NCBI GenBank assembly: GCA_030068525.1
Contig: JASJOS010000013.1
Location: 1-64,000, forward strand
Length of the DNA: 64,000 bases
Direction: 5' to 3'
From: Xanthocytophaga flava
GTDB lineage: Bacteria > Bacteroidota > Bacteroidia > Cytophagales > 172606-1
The position numbers and the translations under genes were made by a program. The notes under the pieces are model-generated. The model was given only the letters and a program-made list of their open reading frames with translations. It was not told the origin of the DNA and ran no database searches. Below, one piece after another: positions 56,307-64,000 of this stretch. The stretch's first letter is position 1. Each line of letters opens with the position of its first letter.

Positions 56307-56307
56307 T
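56274..56307 (-). terminator. Terminator of dinD
   Basis: A 16-bp perfect stem (56274-56289 with 56292-56307) has a 2-nt centre and a GC-rich core. It begins at the dinD stop codon and is followed by T-rich sequence on the minus strand. Confidence 0.82.
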
Positions 56308-57161
56308 TATTTCTTCTTTTGAGTATTCATTTTCTTTACTTCTTTCAGCACCTTTTTATTTTCATTTTCGAGCTTACGTTTTACTTTCTTGACATCTTCG
56401 GCGGCAGGAAGGCTTTCCGGAGTAATCCCTCTTTCTTCCAGCATTTTGCGAATAGCCTGATTGTTATCAACATGTTCTTTTACAATATCATTTTCACCAT
56501 GTAAATCTTTCTCTACGACATTGTAACTTGTTAGCTCAATGGCAAAGTCTTTTGCCTTAATAGTTAAGGTAGGAAGAAAGTCTGCCAAAGGCCTGTTATC
56601 CGGGACATTTAGCTTTTTCTTCATTTCCTGAGTACTATACCCTCCAAAAAATGCTTTATCTCCTTCAGATCGAATATTGGAAAAGCCTTTATCATCCACA
56701 TTTCTTTCATATAAGATGCCTGAAAGCTTTTTCTCGGATTTGGAAAGTTTATCCCGTGCGGCAACTCTCGAAATATCCAGTAGCCGTTGTTCTATAATTT
56801 CCTGTTTACGGGTCTGGACTGCATAGTACGTTTGTGCAAAGGCAATTTCGCTTTTGCTTGAATCTCCATTTTGGGTTACAAGGTAACAACCATATCGGGT
56901 TAGGGCAATATCTTCAAATGGAATAGTTTCACCATTTTCGTTTGTGGTGGTTCGTTCCACATTAACAAAATGGTTTGTGACTAATTCACCTGAGTTTTCA
57001 CACGCATTTTTTGCCTTTTCTACTGTTTTTAAGAATATATTCCAGTCTTTATATCCAAATAGTTCCTGTAACTCCCGTGCGCTCCAGCATTCAATACCAT
57101 GGATTTCCCTGCTTGCTGCTTCAAACTTTTCAAACAATTCGCGGATAAGTTCCTGTTTCAT
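56307..57161 (-). CDS. dinD: DNA-damage-inducible protein D (DinD)
   Basis: 284 residues. The N-terminal domain has GIECWSARELQELFGYKDWNIFLKTVEKA, as in DinD and BRO-N-like proteins. The region VTQNGDSSKSEIAFAQTYYAVQTRKQE and the C-terminal part with ERNVDDKGFSNIRSEGDKAFFGGYSTQEMK are typical of DinD. The end is a Lys-rich coil. DinD is an SOS-induced protein that inhibits RecA filament activity in E. coli. No LexA-type box was recognised upstream. Confidence 0.92.
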   Translation of the reverse strand: MKQELIRELFEKFEAASREIHGIECWSARELQELFGYKDWNIFLKTVEKAKNACENSGELVTNHFVNVERTTTNENGETIPFEDIALTRYGCYLVTQNGDSSKSEIAFAQTYYAVQTRKQEIIEQRLLDISRVAARDKLSKSEKKLSGILYERNVDDKGFSNIRSEGDKAFFGGYSTQEMKKKLNVPDNRPLADFLPTLTIKAKDFAIELTSYNVVEKDLHGENDIVKEHVDNNQAIRKMLEERGITPESLPAAEDVKKVKRKLENENKKVLKEVKKMNTQKKK

Positions 57162-57271
57162 AGTGATTCTGAGTAAAAAGAAACGATTTATTTCAAAGAG
57201 AATTTGTACCAGTTCAATAAAGTTCGGAAAGATATTCTTTTTTATAAACTAAATTCCAAATTTCCTGTGGA

Positions 57272-57724
57272 TTATTCTTCAGGTAACGTTTTTAAACCAT
57301 CCCTGCCACTATCCGAAGATTCTTTTTGTAAGAATACTTCTACAAGGTTTTTCACTACGATGATAATAAGAATAAAGGGTAATAGAATAGCTCCGGTTTT
57401 AAACCCAGCACCTGTATGTGCATACGTTCCTCCCGAAAACTGAACTATGGTCTGAATCAGTATATAGGTCGTACCCGCCAATAGTATTCCCATTATAAAT
57501 CTGGCTGTACCTAAAGAAAAATAATGTTTGATCAGCCAGGTTAGGAGTAAGGTCAAAGAGGAGAGAAGCACTACTGTACCTAAAGCCCTGGAGAATGTTT
57601 TGAGATACGAGTATTTATATATCCATACACCTATTTTTCCCAGAAGGTTGGGATGTGCCAGAAGCCAGGCATCAAGGATTATGAGGATGAGTAATAAGCT
57701 ATAAAAAATGAATTGGTTTCTCAT
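57272..57724 (-). CDS. Four-helix membrane protein of unknown function
   Basis: 150 residues, four to five hydrophobic segments (about 5-25, 42-62, 70-92, 105-125). The C-terminal tail is charged (LQKESSDSGRDGLKTLPEE). It follows no recognised family. It is on the minus strand upstream of dinD, with a gap of 110 bp. Confidence 0.72.
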   Translation of the reverse strand: MRNQFIFYSLLLILIILDAWLLAHPNLLGKIGVWIYKYSYLKTFSRALGTVVLLSSLTLLLTWLIKHYFSLGTARFIMGILLAGTTYILIQTIVQFSGGTYAHTGAGFKTGAILLPFILIIIVVKNLVEVFLQKESSDSGRDGLKTLPEE

Positions 57725-57897
57725 GGTTTGAATACGATGGGATAGTTTAGTTAACAGTTTGAGAGGTTAAAAGTATACAATAATTTCACTTTCTACCCAA
57801 TGAATGGTTACGAGTAGGAGGGCTTGATACACTAACAGTTTAGGAACCAGTTAGTTATTTTAAGATTGTATCAATTTGACAAACTACTTATATACTT

Positions 57898-59037
57898 ATG
57901 GGCAGATGTATCTGCGTAACTTTATGGAGCTTTTGCTTTATAGTTACATGTGCTTTTTCTCAGGATGTGATTTATACCAGTAATGGTTCTGTGATTACTG
58001 GGAAGATTACCGGACTTGATGGTGACAAAATTAAATATGCAATGCCTAAAAATCCAGGGCCTGCTTATTCTATTGATGTAACAGATGTTTTGGTAGCATT
58101 TAACCAGAATGGAAATGTAATTACTTTCCCAATAAAAGATGGAAAATCCGAGATAACAGGTTTTCTAAATCCACCCTCTCACAAATCACATGACATTCTT
58201 GTGAAGATGGATAACAGTGTGATAGAATGTGAGAATGTTTCTTTGGGAAAGAAAGATGTTCGTTTTCAGGAACTAGATGCCAAAAAGGGAAAAGAAGAAA
58301 AAATTTCACGGGAAGATGTAGCCGTTATATTGTATAAAGATGGACACCATGAATTTGGTGTCAATCCGGCACAAGCCACCGTTCCTATTCGAATGGCTAA
58401 GACTCAGATTGATCAGTTGACTGGAGTAGGCCAAAATTTACATCTGAAAGAAGAGGCTAATGCCAATAAAGGAGAGTCTACCCGAACTACCACAACAGAC
58501 ACCCATGATGAGATGGCTTTTCCTGGTGGTCCAAAGGAGTTTGAAAGCTTTCGGCAGAAGGCTATTTCAAAGGTCGACGAGTTTGGAAGATACATTGCCA
58601 CTATTGTAGATCCTCGTACACCAGCCGACCAATCCAACTCAACCATTGATCTGGCATTTACCTTGTTTGTCAATGCAGATGTACGAGTTGAGGTTTCAAA
58701 TGTGAATACAGGATCAAAAAATAAGTACAAAATTAAAGACTATTTGAAGAGACTGAAACTAAAGGGTGCAGATTATCAGGAAGTGGATGTATCGTATGCT
58801 GATATCGGATATGCTTCTGAGTTCATTAAAGGTCCGGATGGAAACTATTACGGGGTGGTATCATTTGTACAGACTTTTAAGGGCTTTGTAGATGGAAAAG
58901 TAGTTTATGGTGACATCACACAACGTAATATAACGGTTATATTAAAGTTGTACGAAAAAGTAGTAGAAGGACAAGGAAAGAAAATGTGGGATGTATTTCT
59001 GGCTGATGTAGGGATTATAGAAACACGCAAGTTATAA
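57898..59037 (+). CDS. Exported protein with two repeated beta-type modules
   Basis: 379 residues. The signal peptide is about 1-21 (ending AFSQ). Two similar modules follow: DVIYTSNGSVITGKITGLDGDKIKY (about 22-75) and DILVKMDNSVIECENVSLGKKDVRF with VAVILYKDGHHEF (about 95-150). Such modules occur in Bacteroidota proteins that react to their own folding context. The rest (about 200-379) is a separate domain with FGRYIATIVDPRTPADQSNSTIDLAFTLF. Function unknown; probably periplasmic. Confidence 0.8.
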   Translation: MGRCICVTLWSFCFIVTCAFSQDVIYTSNGSVITGKITGLDGDKIKYAMPKNPGPAYSIDVTDVLVAFNQNGNVITFPIKDGKSEITGFLNPPSHKSHDILVKMDNSVIECENVSLGKKDVRFQELDAKKGKEEKISREDVAVILYKDGHHEFGVNPAQATVPIRMAKTQIDQLTGVGQNLHLKEEANANKGESTRTTTTDTHDEMAFPGGPKEFESFRQKAISKVDEFGRYIATIVDPRTPADQSNSTIDLAFTLFVNADVRVEVSNVNTGSKNKYKIKDYLKRLKLKGADYQEVDVSYADIGYASEFIKGPDGNYYGVVSFVQTFKGFVDGKVVYGDITQRNITVILKLYEKVVEGQGKKMWDVFLADVGIIETRKL

Positions 59038-59119
59038 AGGAGGTCTATTCAGTTGTAGATTGGTTTTGTGTAAATTTAGGCTAACTTACAAGGAGACTCT
59101 TTAATCTCCCTGTTCTGTT

Positions 59120-60259
59120 ATGACATTGGTTAGTACTGAAAATGTATCTATAGATACTTCTTTACAAGAAAAACAAAGGCTGCTCTCACTAGACTTCATG
59201 CGTGGATTTATTATGGTCCTGCTTATGTTGGAAGGCTCTCGTTTGTTTGATCATCTCCTGGAGTGGCAATCTGAGGGGCTATTTCACAATTTTATGCTGC
59301 AATTCACTCACCATCCCTGGCATGGACTGCGATTTTGGGATTTGATTCAACCAGGGTTTATGTTTATTGCAGGCACAGCACTTGCTTTTTCCATAGATGC
59401 CCAACTAAGAAAAGGCATTAAATGGAAATCCTCTTTTTATAAAGTTGTAAAGAGATCCGGATGGTTATTTTTCTGGGGTGTCCTGGACTATGCTGTCAGG
59501 CCTACGGGTTTGTCCTTTGAATTGTGGGATGTATTAACACAATTGTCATTTACAACTATTGTAACTTTCCTTGTTATCCAATGGCCTGTAATGTATCAAT
59601 TAGCGTTGAGTGCAGGTATTCTACTGTTGACAGAGTTCCTGTATCGGTTTTCCAACATACCAGGTTTTGACCAGCCATTTACGGATCAGCATAACTTTGG
59701 TAATTATGTGGATTTGCTTTTGATGAATAAAATAAACACAGGTGGATGGGTTGCTATCAATTGCATTCCGACAACTGTCCATACTTTATGGGGAGCAATG
59801 GCTGGTCGGGTTTTGTTATCACCTGAAAGTGATCATACCAAGATCAAAAAAATACTTGCAGGTGGAGTAATTGCTTTATGTATTGGCATCCTATTAGATT
59901 ATACCACTACACCTCTTATTAAGCGTATTGCGACAAGTTCATTTATTTGTGTATCTGGAGGATATTGTCTGATTGGTCTGGCGTTCTTGTATTGGTGGAT
60001 TGATATATTAAAACATAGGCGTTTTATATCTTTCTTTCTGATTGTTGGAATGAACTCACTATTTATTTACCTCTTCTTTGAAATTGTGGGTAGTCGCTGG
60101 TTTAATGGCTATATAGAAGTTATTGTTGAAGGACTGATTGGACATATTTCAGGTATCACTTCTGTATTTTCAGGAATTATTGCCTCTATGGTTATATTTT
60201 TACTTGAGTGGAAAATGTGTGAGTTTCTCTATCGAAAGCACATATTTTTTAAAATTTAA
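59120..60259 (+). CDS. Heparan-alpha-glucosaminide N-acetyltransferase-like membrane protein
   Basis: 379 residues with about ten membrane helices. The N-terminal signature is RLLSLDFMRGFIMVLLMLEGSRLFDHLLEW, followed by LRFWDLIQPGFMFIAGTALAFS, as in DUF5009/DUF1624-type acyltransferases of this superfamily. A His residue that could act as acyl carrier is in LQFTHHPWHGLRFW. The family transfers acetyl groups across the membrane to sugars. It starts 82 bp after the exported protein gene on the same strand; the two may form a short operon. Confidence 0.85.
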   Translation: MTLVSTENVSIDTSLQEKQRLLSLDFMRGFIMVLLMLEGSRLFDHLLEWQSEGLFHNFMLQFTHHPWHGLRFWDLIQPGFMFIAGTALAFSIDAQLRKGIKWKSSFYKVVKRSGWLFFWGVLDYAVRPTGLSFELWDVLTQLSFTTIVTFLVIQWPVMYQLALSAGILLLTEFLYRFSNIPGFDQPFTDQHNFGNYVDLLLMNKINTGGWVAINCIPTTVHTLWGAMAGRVLLSPESDHTKIKKILAGGVIALCIGILLDYTTTPLIKRIATSSFICVSGGYCLIGLAFLYWWIDILKHRRFISFFLIVGMNSLFIYLFFEIVGSRWFNGYIEVIVEGLIGHISGITSVFSGIIASMVIFLLEWKMCEFLYRKHIFFKI

Positions 60260-60314
60260 AGGGATATACATAGCTGGTGATGCAGTGTGATCAGAGATTG
60301 CCTTTATAGGGCAC

Positions 60315-60620
60315 TCAAATTTTTTTCAAATGATCAATTGAAAATTCTGCTGCTTTAATCTGGGTAGGATCTACAAACCAGATACAGGTAATTATATCAC
60401 TCTCAATGTTTTTTACAATCATTTCAGGACAAGGAAAAGTTTCGCAATCATATATGAGCTTGACCTTATTTCCTACCTCAAATTTCTGTATCTGATTTCT
60501 TCTGATTTTGAGATGTTTTAGCAAACTTAATGCTGATGATGGCGCCTGTACCGGTCCACTTAATAAGTGGAAGTTTAAAGTGATTTTTATCGGTCTATGG
60601 ATGGTGTATATGTATTCCAT
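60315..60620 (-). CDS. DUF2158-like small protein
   Basis: 101 residues; the conserved part is about 48-100 (FEVGNKVKLIYDCETFPCPEMIVKNIESDIITCIWFVD), as in DUF2158/YodC proteins with a Gly-x-x-Val start and a C-W-F core. The first 45 residues are basic and have no counterpart that I recognise, so the start may be downstream. No close neighbour is linked. Confidence 0.7.
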   Translation of the reverse strand: MEYIYTIHRPIKITLNFHLLSGPVQAPSSALSLLKHLKIRRNQIQKFEVGNKVKLIYDCETFPCPEMIVKNIESDIITCIWFVDPTQIKAAEFSIDHLKKI

Positions 60621-61026
60621 AATGTGGTAGTTAAAGGATGTAAAGAGGGACTTGGTATATTAGTTTTTACCTTATACTGTATGTAAACAATATATAGATA
60701 ATTTTTTGATGTAGTATATGTTGATAAAAAAATAGGAGGTGAGTAACAGGAAAGCTATAGGGAAGGAAGGAGTCTACAGGCTGAAAAAATAGAGACGAAA
60801 TAAATTCCATTTCCATAGGTAACAAAGAATTTAAAATTGAATGAAGAGTAGGATAGAAGGGATCGTTTTCTTGAAATTGAGTATTTATATTTATTAATTT
60901 ACTCAGTTTAAATATGTTAATTTATATCTTTGTATAAATATCTCACTATTAAGAGGAAAGAAAAAAGCCCTGAAAGGGGCTTTAAACATGGTTTTGTAGA
61001 AAATAGTAGGAGAGTAGTTAGGTGAC
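60621..61026. other. Intergenic region before mnmE's terminator
   Basis: 406 bp, very AT-rich, with no gene. It holds only the mnmE terminator near its right end. Confidence 0.5.
60964..60983 (-). terminator. Terminator of mnmE
   Basis: A 7-bp stem (60964-60970 with 60977-60983) has a 6-nt loop. On the minus strand it is followed by six Ts. It lies 44 bp past the mnmE stop. Confidence 0.75.
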
Positions 61027-62370
61027 TTACTTTCCAATACAGAACTTAGAAAATATATTGGAAAGTAGATCATCAGTTGTAATCTCTCCTGTTATCTGAC
61101 CTAAATAGAATAAAGCTTGTCGGATATCCATTGCCAGCAAGTCCCCTGTAATCCCTTGTGAGAGACTTAACAATGCTTGTGAAAGAGAATCCTGTGCAAG
61201 CTTAAGGTTTTGGTAATGGCGTAGATTCGTAACAATCGTATCTGAAGCTTTATAGGCTTTTGTATGAATACTCCTGGTAAGAAGTTGTTTTAGTTCTTCG
61301 ATTCCCTCTCCTGTAGTTGCAGATATGTAATGGACTGGCATTGTAAACGTACTATGCTTCTGATCTGCTTTATTACCTACAAGCAAATATGGAATAGATA
61401 AAGCGTTTATCTCTATTAGTTCCTCTTCTAAATCAGCTTGTGTTGTTTGTGATACATCAAATAAATAGATGATAATAGAGGCCTGCTTGAGCTTTTCCTT
61501 TGTTCTTTGGACTCCAATAGCTTCCACTGTATCTGTCGTGTTACGTAAACCGGCTGTATCAATGAATCTGAATCGTATTCCTTCAATGTGTATTTCATCT
61601 TCTATAAAGTCACGTGTTGTTCCTGGAATATCAGAAACTATGGCTTTCTCCTCATTCAATAATGCATTTAGAAGGGTTGATTTACCTGCATTCGGTTTTC
61701 CTGCTATAACAGTAGGAACTCCATTTTTTATTGCATTACCCATTTGAAAAGAATCGGTAAGCTTAGTTATTGTTGCTAATAACTCTTGTAATAACTTCTG
61801 TAAATCGTCTCTATTGGCAAATTCTACATCTTCTTCACCAAAGTCTAATTCTAGTTCAATTAGAGAGGCAAAGTGTATTAATTGTTCTCTTAACGCTGCT
61901 ATTTTTTTTGAGAAACCTCCTCGCATTTGATTTAATGCTGCATGATGTGATGCTTCTGAGTCGGAATGAATAAGGTCTGCGATTGCTTCTGCTTGCGTTA
62001 AATCAAATTGACCGTTTATGAATGCTCTTTTGGTAAACTCTCCCGCTTCTGCTAATCTGGCTCCGTTTCTTATAAGTGCTTTAATGATTTTTTGAATGAT
62101 AAATTCTGAACCATGACAAGAAATTTCGATGATATTTTCTTTCGTAAAGGATGTCGGTTCCTTGAAAACTGATATCAGAACTTCGTCCAGAATTTCACCA
62201 TTTTCTTGTAATGATCCATAATGGATTGTGTGTGAAGGTTGTTGACTAAGATCTTTCCCTTTAAATAGTGAATTTGTAATGGTGATAGCTTCTTTTCCTG
62301 ATAACCGAATAACTGCAATGGCAGAAATACCGGGAGCGGTTGATAAAGCTACTATTGTATCTGTGCGCAT
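61027..62370 (-). CDS. mnmE: tRNA uridine-5-carboxymethylaminomethyl modification GTPase MnmE
   Basis: 447 residues, usual length. The N-terminal tetrahydrofolate-binding domain begins MRTDTIVALSTAPGISAIAVIRLSG. The G domain has GKPNAGKSTLLNALL, DIPGTTRD, DTAGLR and NKAD. The C-terminus ends in the invariant FCIGK with the essential Cys. It works with MnmG to modify U34 of tRNAs. All key residues are intact. Confidence 0.98.
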   Translation of the reverse strand: MRTDTIVALSTAPGISAIAVIRLSGKEAITITNSLFKGKDLSQQPSHTIHYGSLQENGEILDEVLISVFKEPTSFTKENIIEISCHGSEFIIQKIIKALIRNGARLAEAGEFTKRAFINGQFDLTQAEAIADLIHSDSEASHHAALNQMRGGFSKKIAALREQLIHFASLIELELDFGEEDVEFANRDDLQKLLQELLATITKLTDSFQMGNAIKNGVPTVIAGKPNAGKSTLLNALLNEEKAIVSDIPGTTRDFIEDEIHIEGIRFRFIDTAGLRNTTDTVEAIGVQRTKEKLKQASIIIYLFDVSQTTQADLEEELIEINALSIPYLLVGNKADQKHSTFTMPVHYISATTGEGIEELKQLLTRSIHTKAYKASDTIVTNLRHYQNLKLAQDSLSQALLSLSQGITGDLLAMDIRQALFYLGQITGEITTDDLLSNIFSKFCIGK

Positions 62371-62452
62371 GTATATATATTTAGTATTTAGTTACTATTT
62401 TATTTAGTATTCAAAGCGAAATATTTACTAATTATTTTAGTATTAAGATTTT

Positions 62453-63550
62453 TTAAAATTTACTAAAAGTAGTGGTATAATAGGATGACCTAAAATTAAT
62501 AGTATTAGTATTCATATATAAGTCTCTTAATAAACCTATAAAACCATCATAACAAACTTGTGAAAAGTTATAAAAACGAACCTGGGAAGAATAGGGAAGG
62601 AGTTCCTTCTCCCAAAAAGGCTCTTTAGCAACAACAAAAGGAAGCAAAAGAGCCAAATACTCGTAAAATTTAGTAGGAATTCTGTTTACTGTAGCCTGAT
62701 TAACCTGATAAGGCAACAAACCTATATCAGCATTTTGAATATATCTAATAATATCCTGATGCCCAACATAGCGATCTATTCCAACTAAAGAAATAAAATT
62801 ACACCCGGATACTTCTTCCACTAATCGCTTCCGAACAGATAACTGGCCAGCAAAACCAACAATAGTCAACTCAAAACGAGGATCTATTGAGTGAAGGTAC
62901 TTTACTAAAGCTATAGCATTAAATATTCCATATGATTCAGCTATAGTTCCAGAATAAAGGAGACGATAGATACCCCGGCGGGGCCGAACAAGCACATCAG
63001 AAACCAAAGCAAATTTGTTTTCAATGATCCTAAACTTACTTCTTACAAAAGGCAATTCTTCTTTATAGGCGCGCTCAGCAATCCAATACTCATCAATGAA
63101 GGGGCGGGTCACCTGTTCGACAAAACGAACGCTATGAGCTAGAATATGCCTAACGAACGACCTATAAGTGTTCGCGAACATTACGTTTGCGTAATAATTC
63201 TCCAATACATCATACACTAACAAAGAACCAAATATTATTTTGTAAGCACAGCTAACTATCAGAATATCAGGAGAGTTAACTACAAGCACCTCAGGTTTTA
63301 GTTGAATAAGCTTTCTAAAGAAAGATATAGGAGCCAAAAATCTCCACCCAGACAAACGTTCGAAATTAAATAACTCATGAAAAGTTATGTTTTTAGATCG
63401 AACACCCTTTTTCCCCGAAGAACCTACGATATGAATCTCATGTTTGTGACAAGCTAACAACCCAAGTCCCAGCTTTTCATACATTCGATGATCATCTACT
63501 GGTCTCAACACAGAACCAATCACAATTCTCCTTTTTGTATCTAATTTCAT
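62453..63550 (-). CDS. Family-4-like glycosyltransferase
   Basis: 365 residues, GT-B fold. The N-terminal Rossmann half has RIVIGSVLRPVDDHRMYEKLG and EIHIVGSSGKKGVRS. The C-terminal half has RLLYSGTIAESYGIFNAI (donor-binding turn), DIIRYIQNADIGLLPYQVNQATVNRIPTKFYEYLALLLPFVV, with the expected E-type motif region. Likely a sugar transferase in envelope glycan synthesis; substrate not known. Repeated TTTAGTAT-type sequences flank the gene. Confidence 0.82.
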   Translation of the reverse strand: MKLDTKRRIVIGSVLRPVDDHRMYEKLGLGLLACHKHEIHIVGSSGKKGVRSKNITFHELFNFERLSGWRFLAPISFFRKLIQLKPEVLVVNSPDILIVSCAYKIIFGSLLVYDVLENYYANVMFANTYRSFVRHILAHSVRFVEQVTRPFIDEYWIAERAYKEELPFVRSKFRIIENKFALVSDVLVRPRRGIYRLLYSGTIAESYGIFNAIALVKYLHSIDPRFELTIVGFAGQLSVRKRLVEEVSGCNFISLVGIDRYVGHQDIIRYIQNADIGLLPYQVNQATVNRIPTKFYEYLALLLPFVVAKEPFWEKELLPYSSQVRFYNFSQVCYDGFIGLLRDLYMNTNTINFRSSYYTTTFSKF

Positions 63551-63636
63551 ATATTCATAATCACTTACTAAATACTTAGTATTTTACTAAACAGTAAAAA
63601 CTAAACTAAAACATAAGCGAATCTAACGATAAGCTA

Positions 63637-63644
63637 TATTTTTG
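63637..63644 (+). promoter_or_regulatory. Possible -7 promoter element of dapD
   Basis: TATTTTTG matches TAnnTTTG, 56 bp before the dapD ATG. No TTTG stands at the -33 distance, so the call is tentative. Confidence 0.35.
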
Positions 63645-63700
63645 CGGGAAGTTAAGCAGATATTTTACTTCTCTGAAACGAATCAACCCTAATTTATCAA

Positions 63701-64000
63701 ATGGAAATCAAACAACTTATCGAAAGTGCCTGGCTAAACAGAGAACTTCTCCAACAACACGAGACACAAGTAGCAATTAGAACAATTATAGAAGAACTCG
63801 ACAAAGGTATTCGTAGAGTAGCAGAACCTCAGGAAAATGGAAACTGGATTGTAAATGACTGGGTAAAAAAAGCAGTTATTCTTTACTTTCCACTTCAACA
63901 AATGAAAGAAATAGAAGTTGGTCCATATGAGTATCACGACAAAATGGAGCTAAAAAGAGGTTACAAAGAATTAGGTGTTCGTGTAGTACCTCCGGCAGTA
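63701..64000 (+). CDS. dapD: 2,3,4,5-tetrahydropyridine-2,6-dicarboxylate N-succinyltransferase (partial)
   Basis: The first 100 codons are in the window; the gene continues past the edge. The start MEIKQLIESAWLNRELLQ, then EELDKGIRRVAEPQENGNWIVNDWVKKAVILYF and GYKELGVRVVPPA, match the N-terminal domain of DapD. The left-handed beta-helix lies outside. The enzyme succinylates tetrahydrodipicolinate in lysine and diaminopimelate synthesis. Confidence 0.92.
   Translation, partial: MEIKQLIESAWLNRELLQQHETQVAIRTIIEELDKGIRRVAEPQENGNWIVNDWVKKAVILYFPLQQMKEIEVGPYEYHDKMELKRGYKELGVRVVPPAV

Overview
The window looks like a chromosomal segment of a low-GC Bacteroidota, most likely an aerobic, free-living member of the order Cytophagales. 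The signs are a SusD-like C-terminus followed by GH20 and GH29 exo-glycosidases, a TamL lipoprotein, an LptE / TPR / SecG block, Bat-type VWA and TPR proteins, a TAnnTTTG-type promoter, and short, AT-rich intergenic DNA with few Shine-Dalgarno sequences. This placement is inference from gene content; no rRNA is present. No CRISPR array, transposase, integrase or phage module was found.

Layout. 1-4.2 kb: end of a polysaccharide-utilisation locus (SusD-like protein, beta-N-acetylhexosaminidase, alpha-L-fucosidase). 4.3-8.5 kb: GntP-type transporter, RidA-like protein, D-threonine-aldolase/D-serine-dehydratase-type enzyme and M19 dipeptidase, probably a D-amino-acid uptake and degradation set. 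8.5-12.2 kb: GNAT, POT peptide transporter, ADP-ribosylglycohydrolase. 12.3-20.4 kb: core block on the minus strand (groES-groEL, secG, TPR protein, lptE, sigma-54 activator, miaB). 20.5-30.7 kb: tamL, a TrmH-family methylase, a queuosine-precursor transporter, rnz, a STAS protein, purC, a thiolase, and Bat-like TPR and VWA genes. 30.9-31.4 kb: a tRNA-Ser/tRNA-Pro pair present twice in tandem. 31.6-38.1 kb: accessory-looking stretch with an LRR protein, small hypotheticals, and a putative signalling module (small C-terminal Cys-motif protein, 7TM protein broken at a homopolymer, histidine kinase, LuxR-type regulator), ending with an orphan ExbD. 38.2-43.5 kb: nucleotide-sugar genes (rfbF, an SDR epimerase, an rfbC-like gene, a COG4091-like oxidoreductase) and lhgO. 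44.4-48.4 kb: a class I amidotransferase-like protein lacking its Cys, then a TPP riboswitch driving thiM-thiE-thiD-tenA. 48.5-49.7 kb: gene-poor repeat-rich DNA. 49.7-64 kb: a large membrane protein, an APC permease, a DCC protein, citrate synthase, a PAS-LuxR regulator, dinD, several hypotheticals, an acyltransferase-like membrane protein, mnmE, a glycosyltransferase and the start of dapD.

The most notable unexplained structures are these. (1) A degenerate repeat family with a period of about 28 bp occurs at two intergenic loci 25 kb apart (24.04-24.24 and 49.18-49.42 kb), which also share flanking sequence. (2) The four-gene signalling module at 34.1-37.1 kb has a 7TM gene interrupted exactly at an A10/T10 run. 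(3) A cluster of six TGACA pentamers, including perfect inverted repeats, lies upstream of groES. (4) A 26-bp inverted repeat with repeated CTTACCCC blocks lies at 48.7-48.9 kb. Most other content is ordinary core metabolism.
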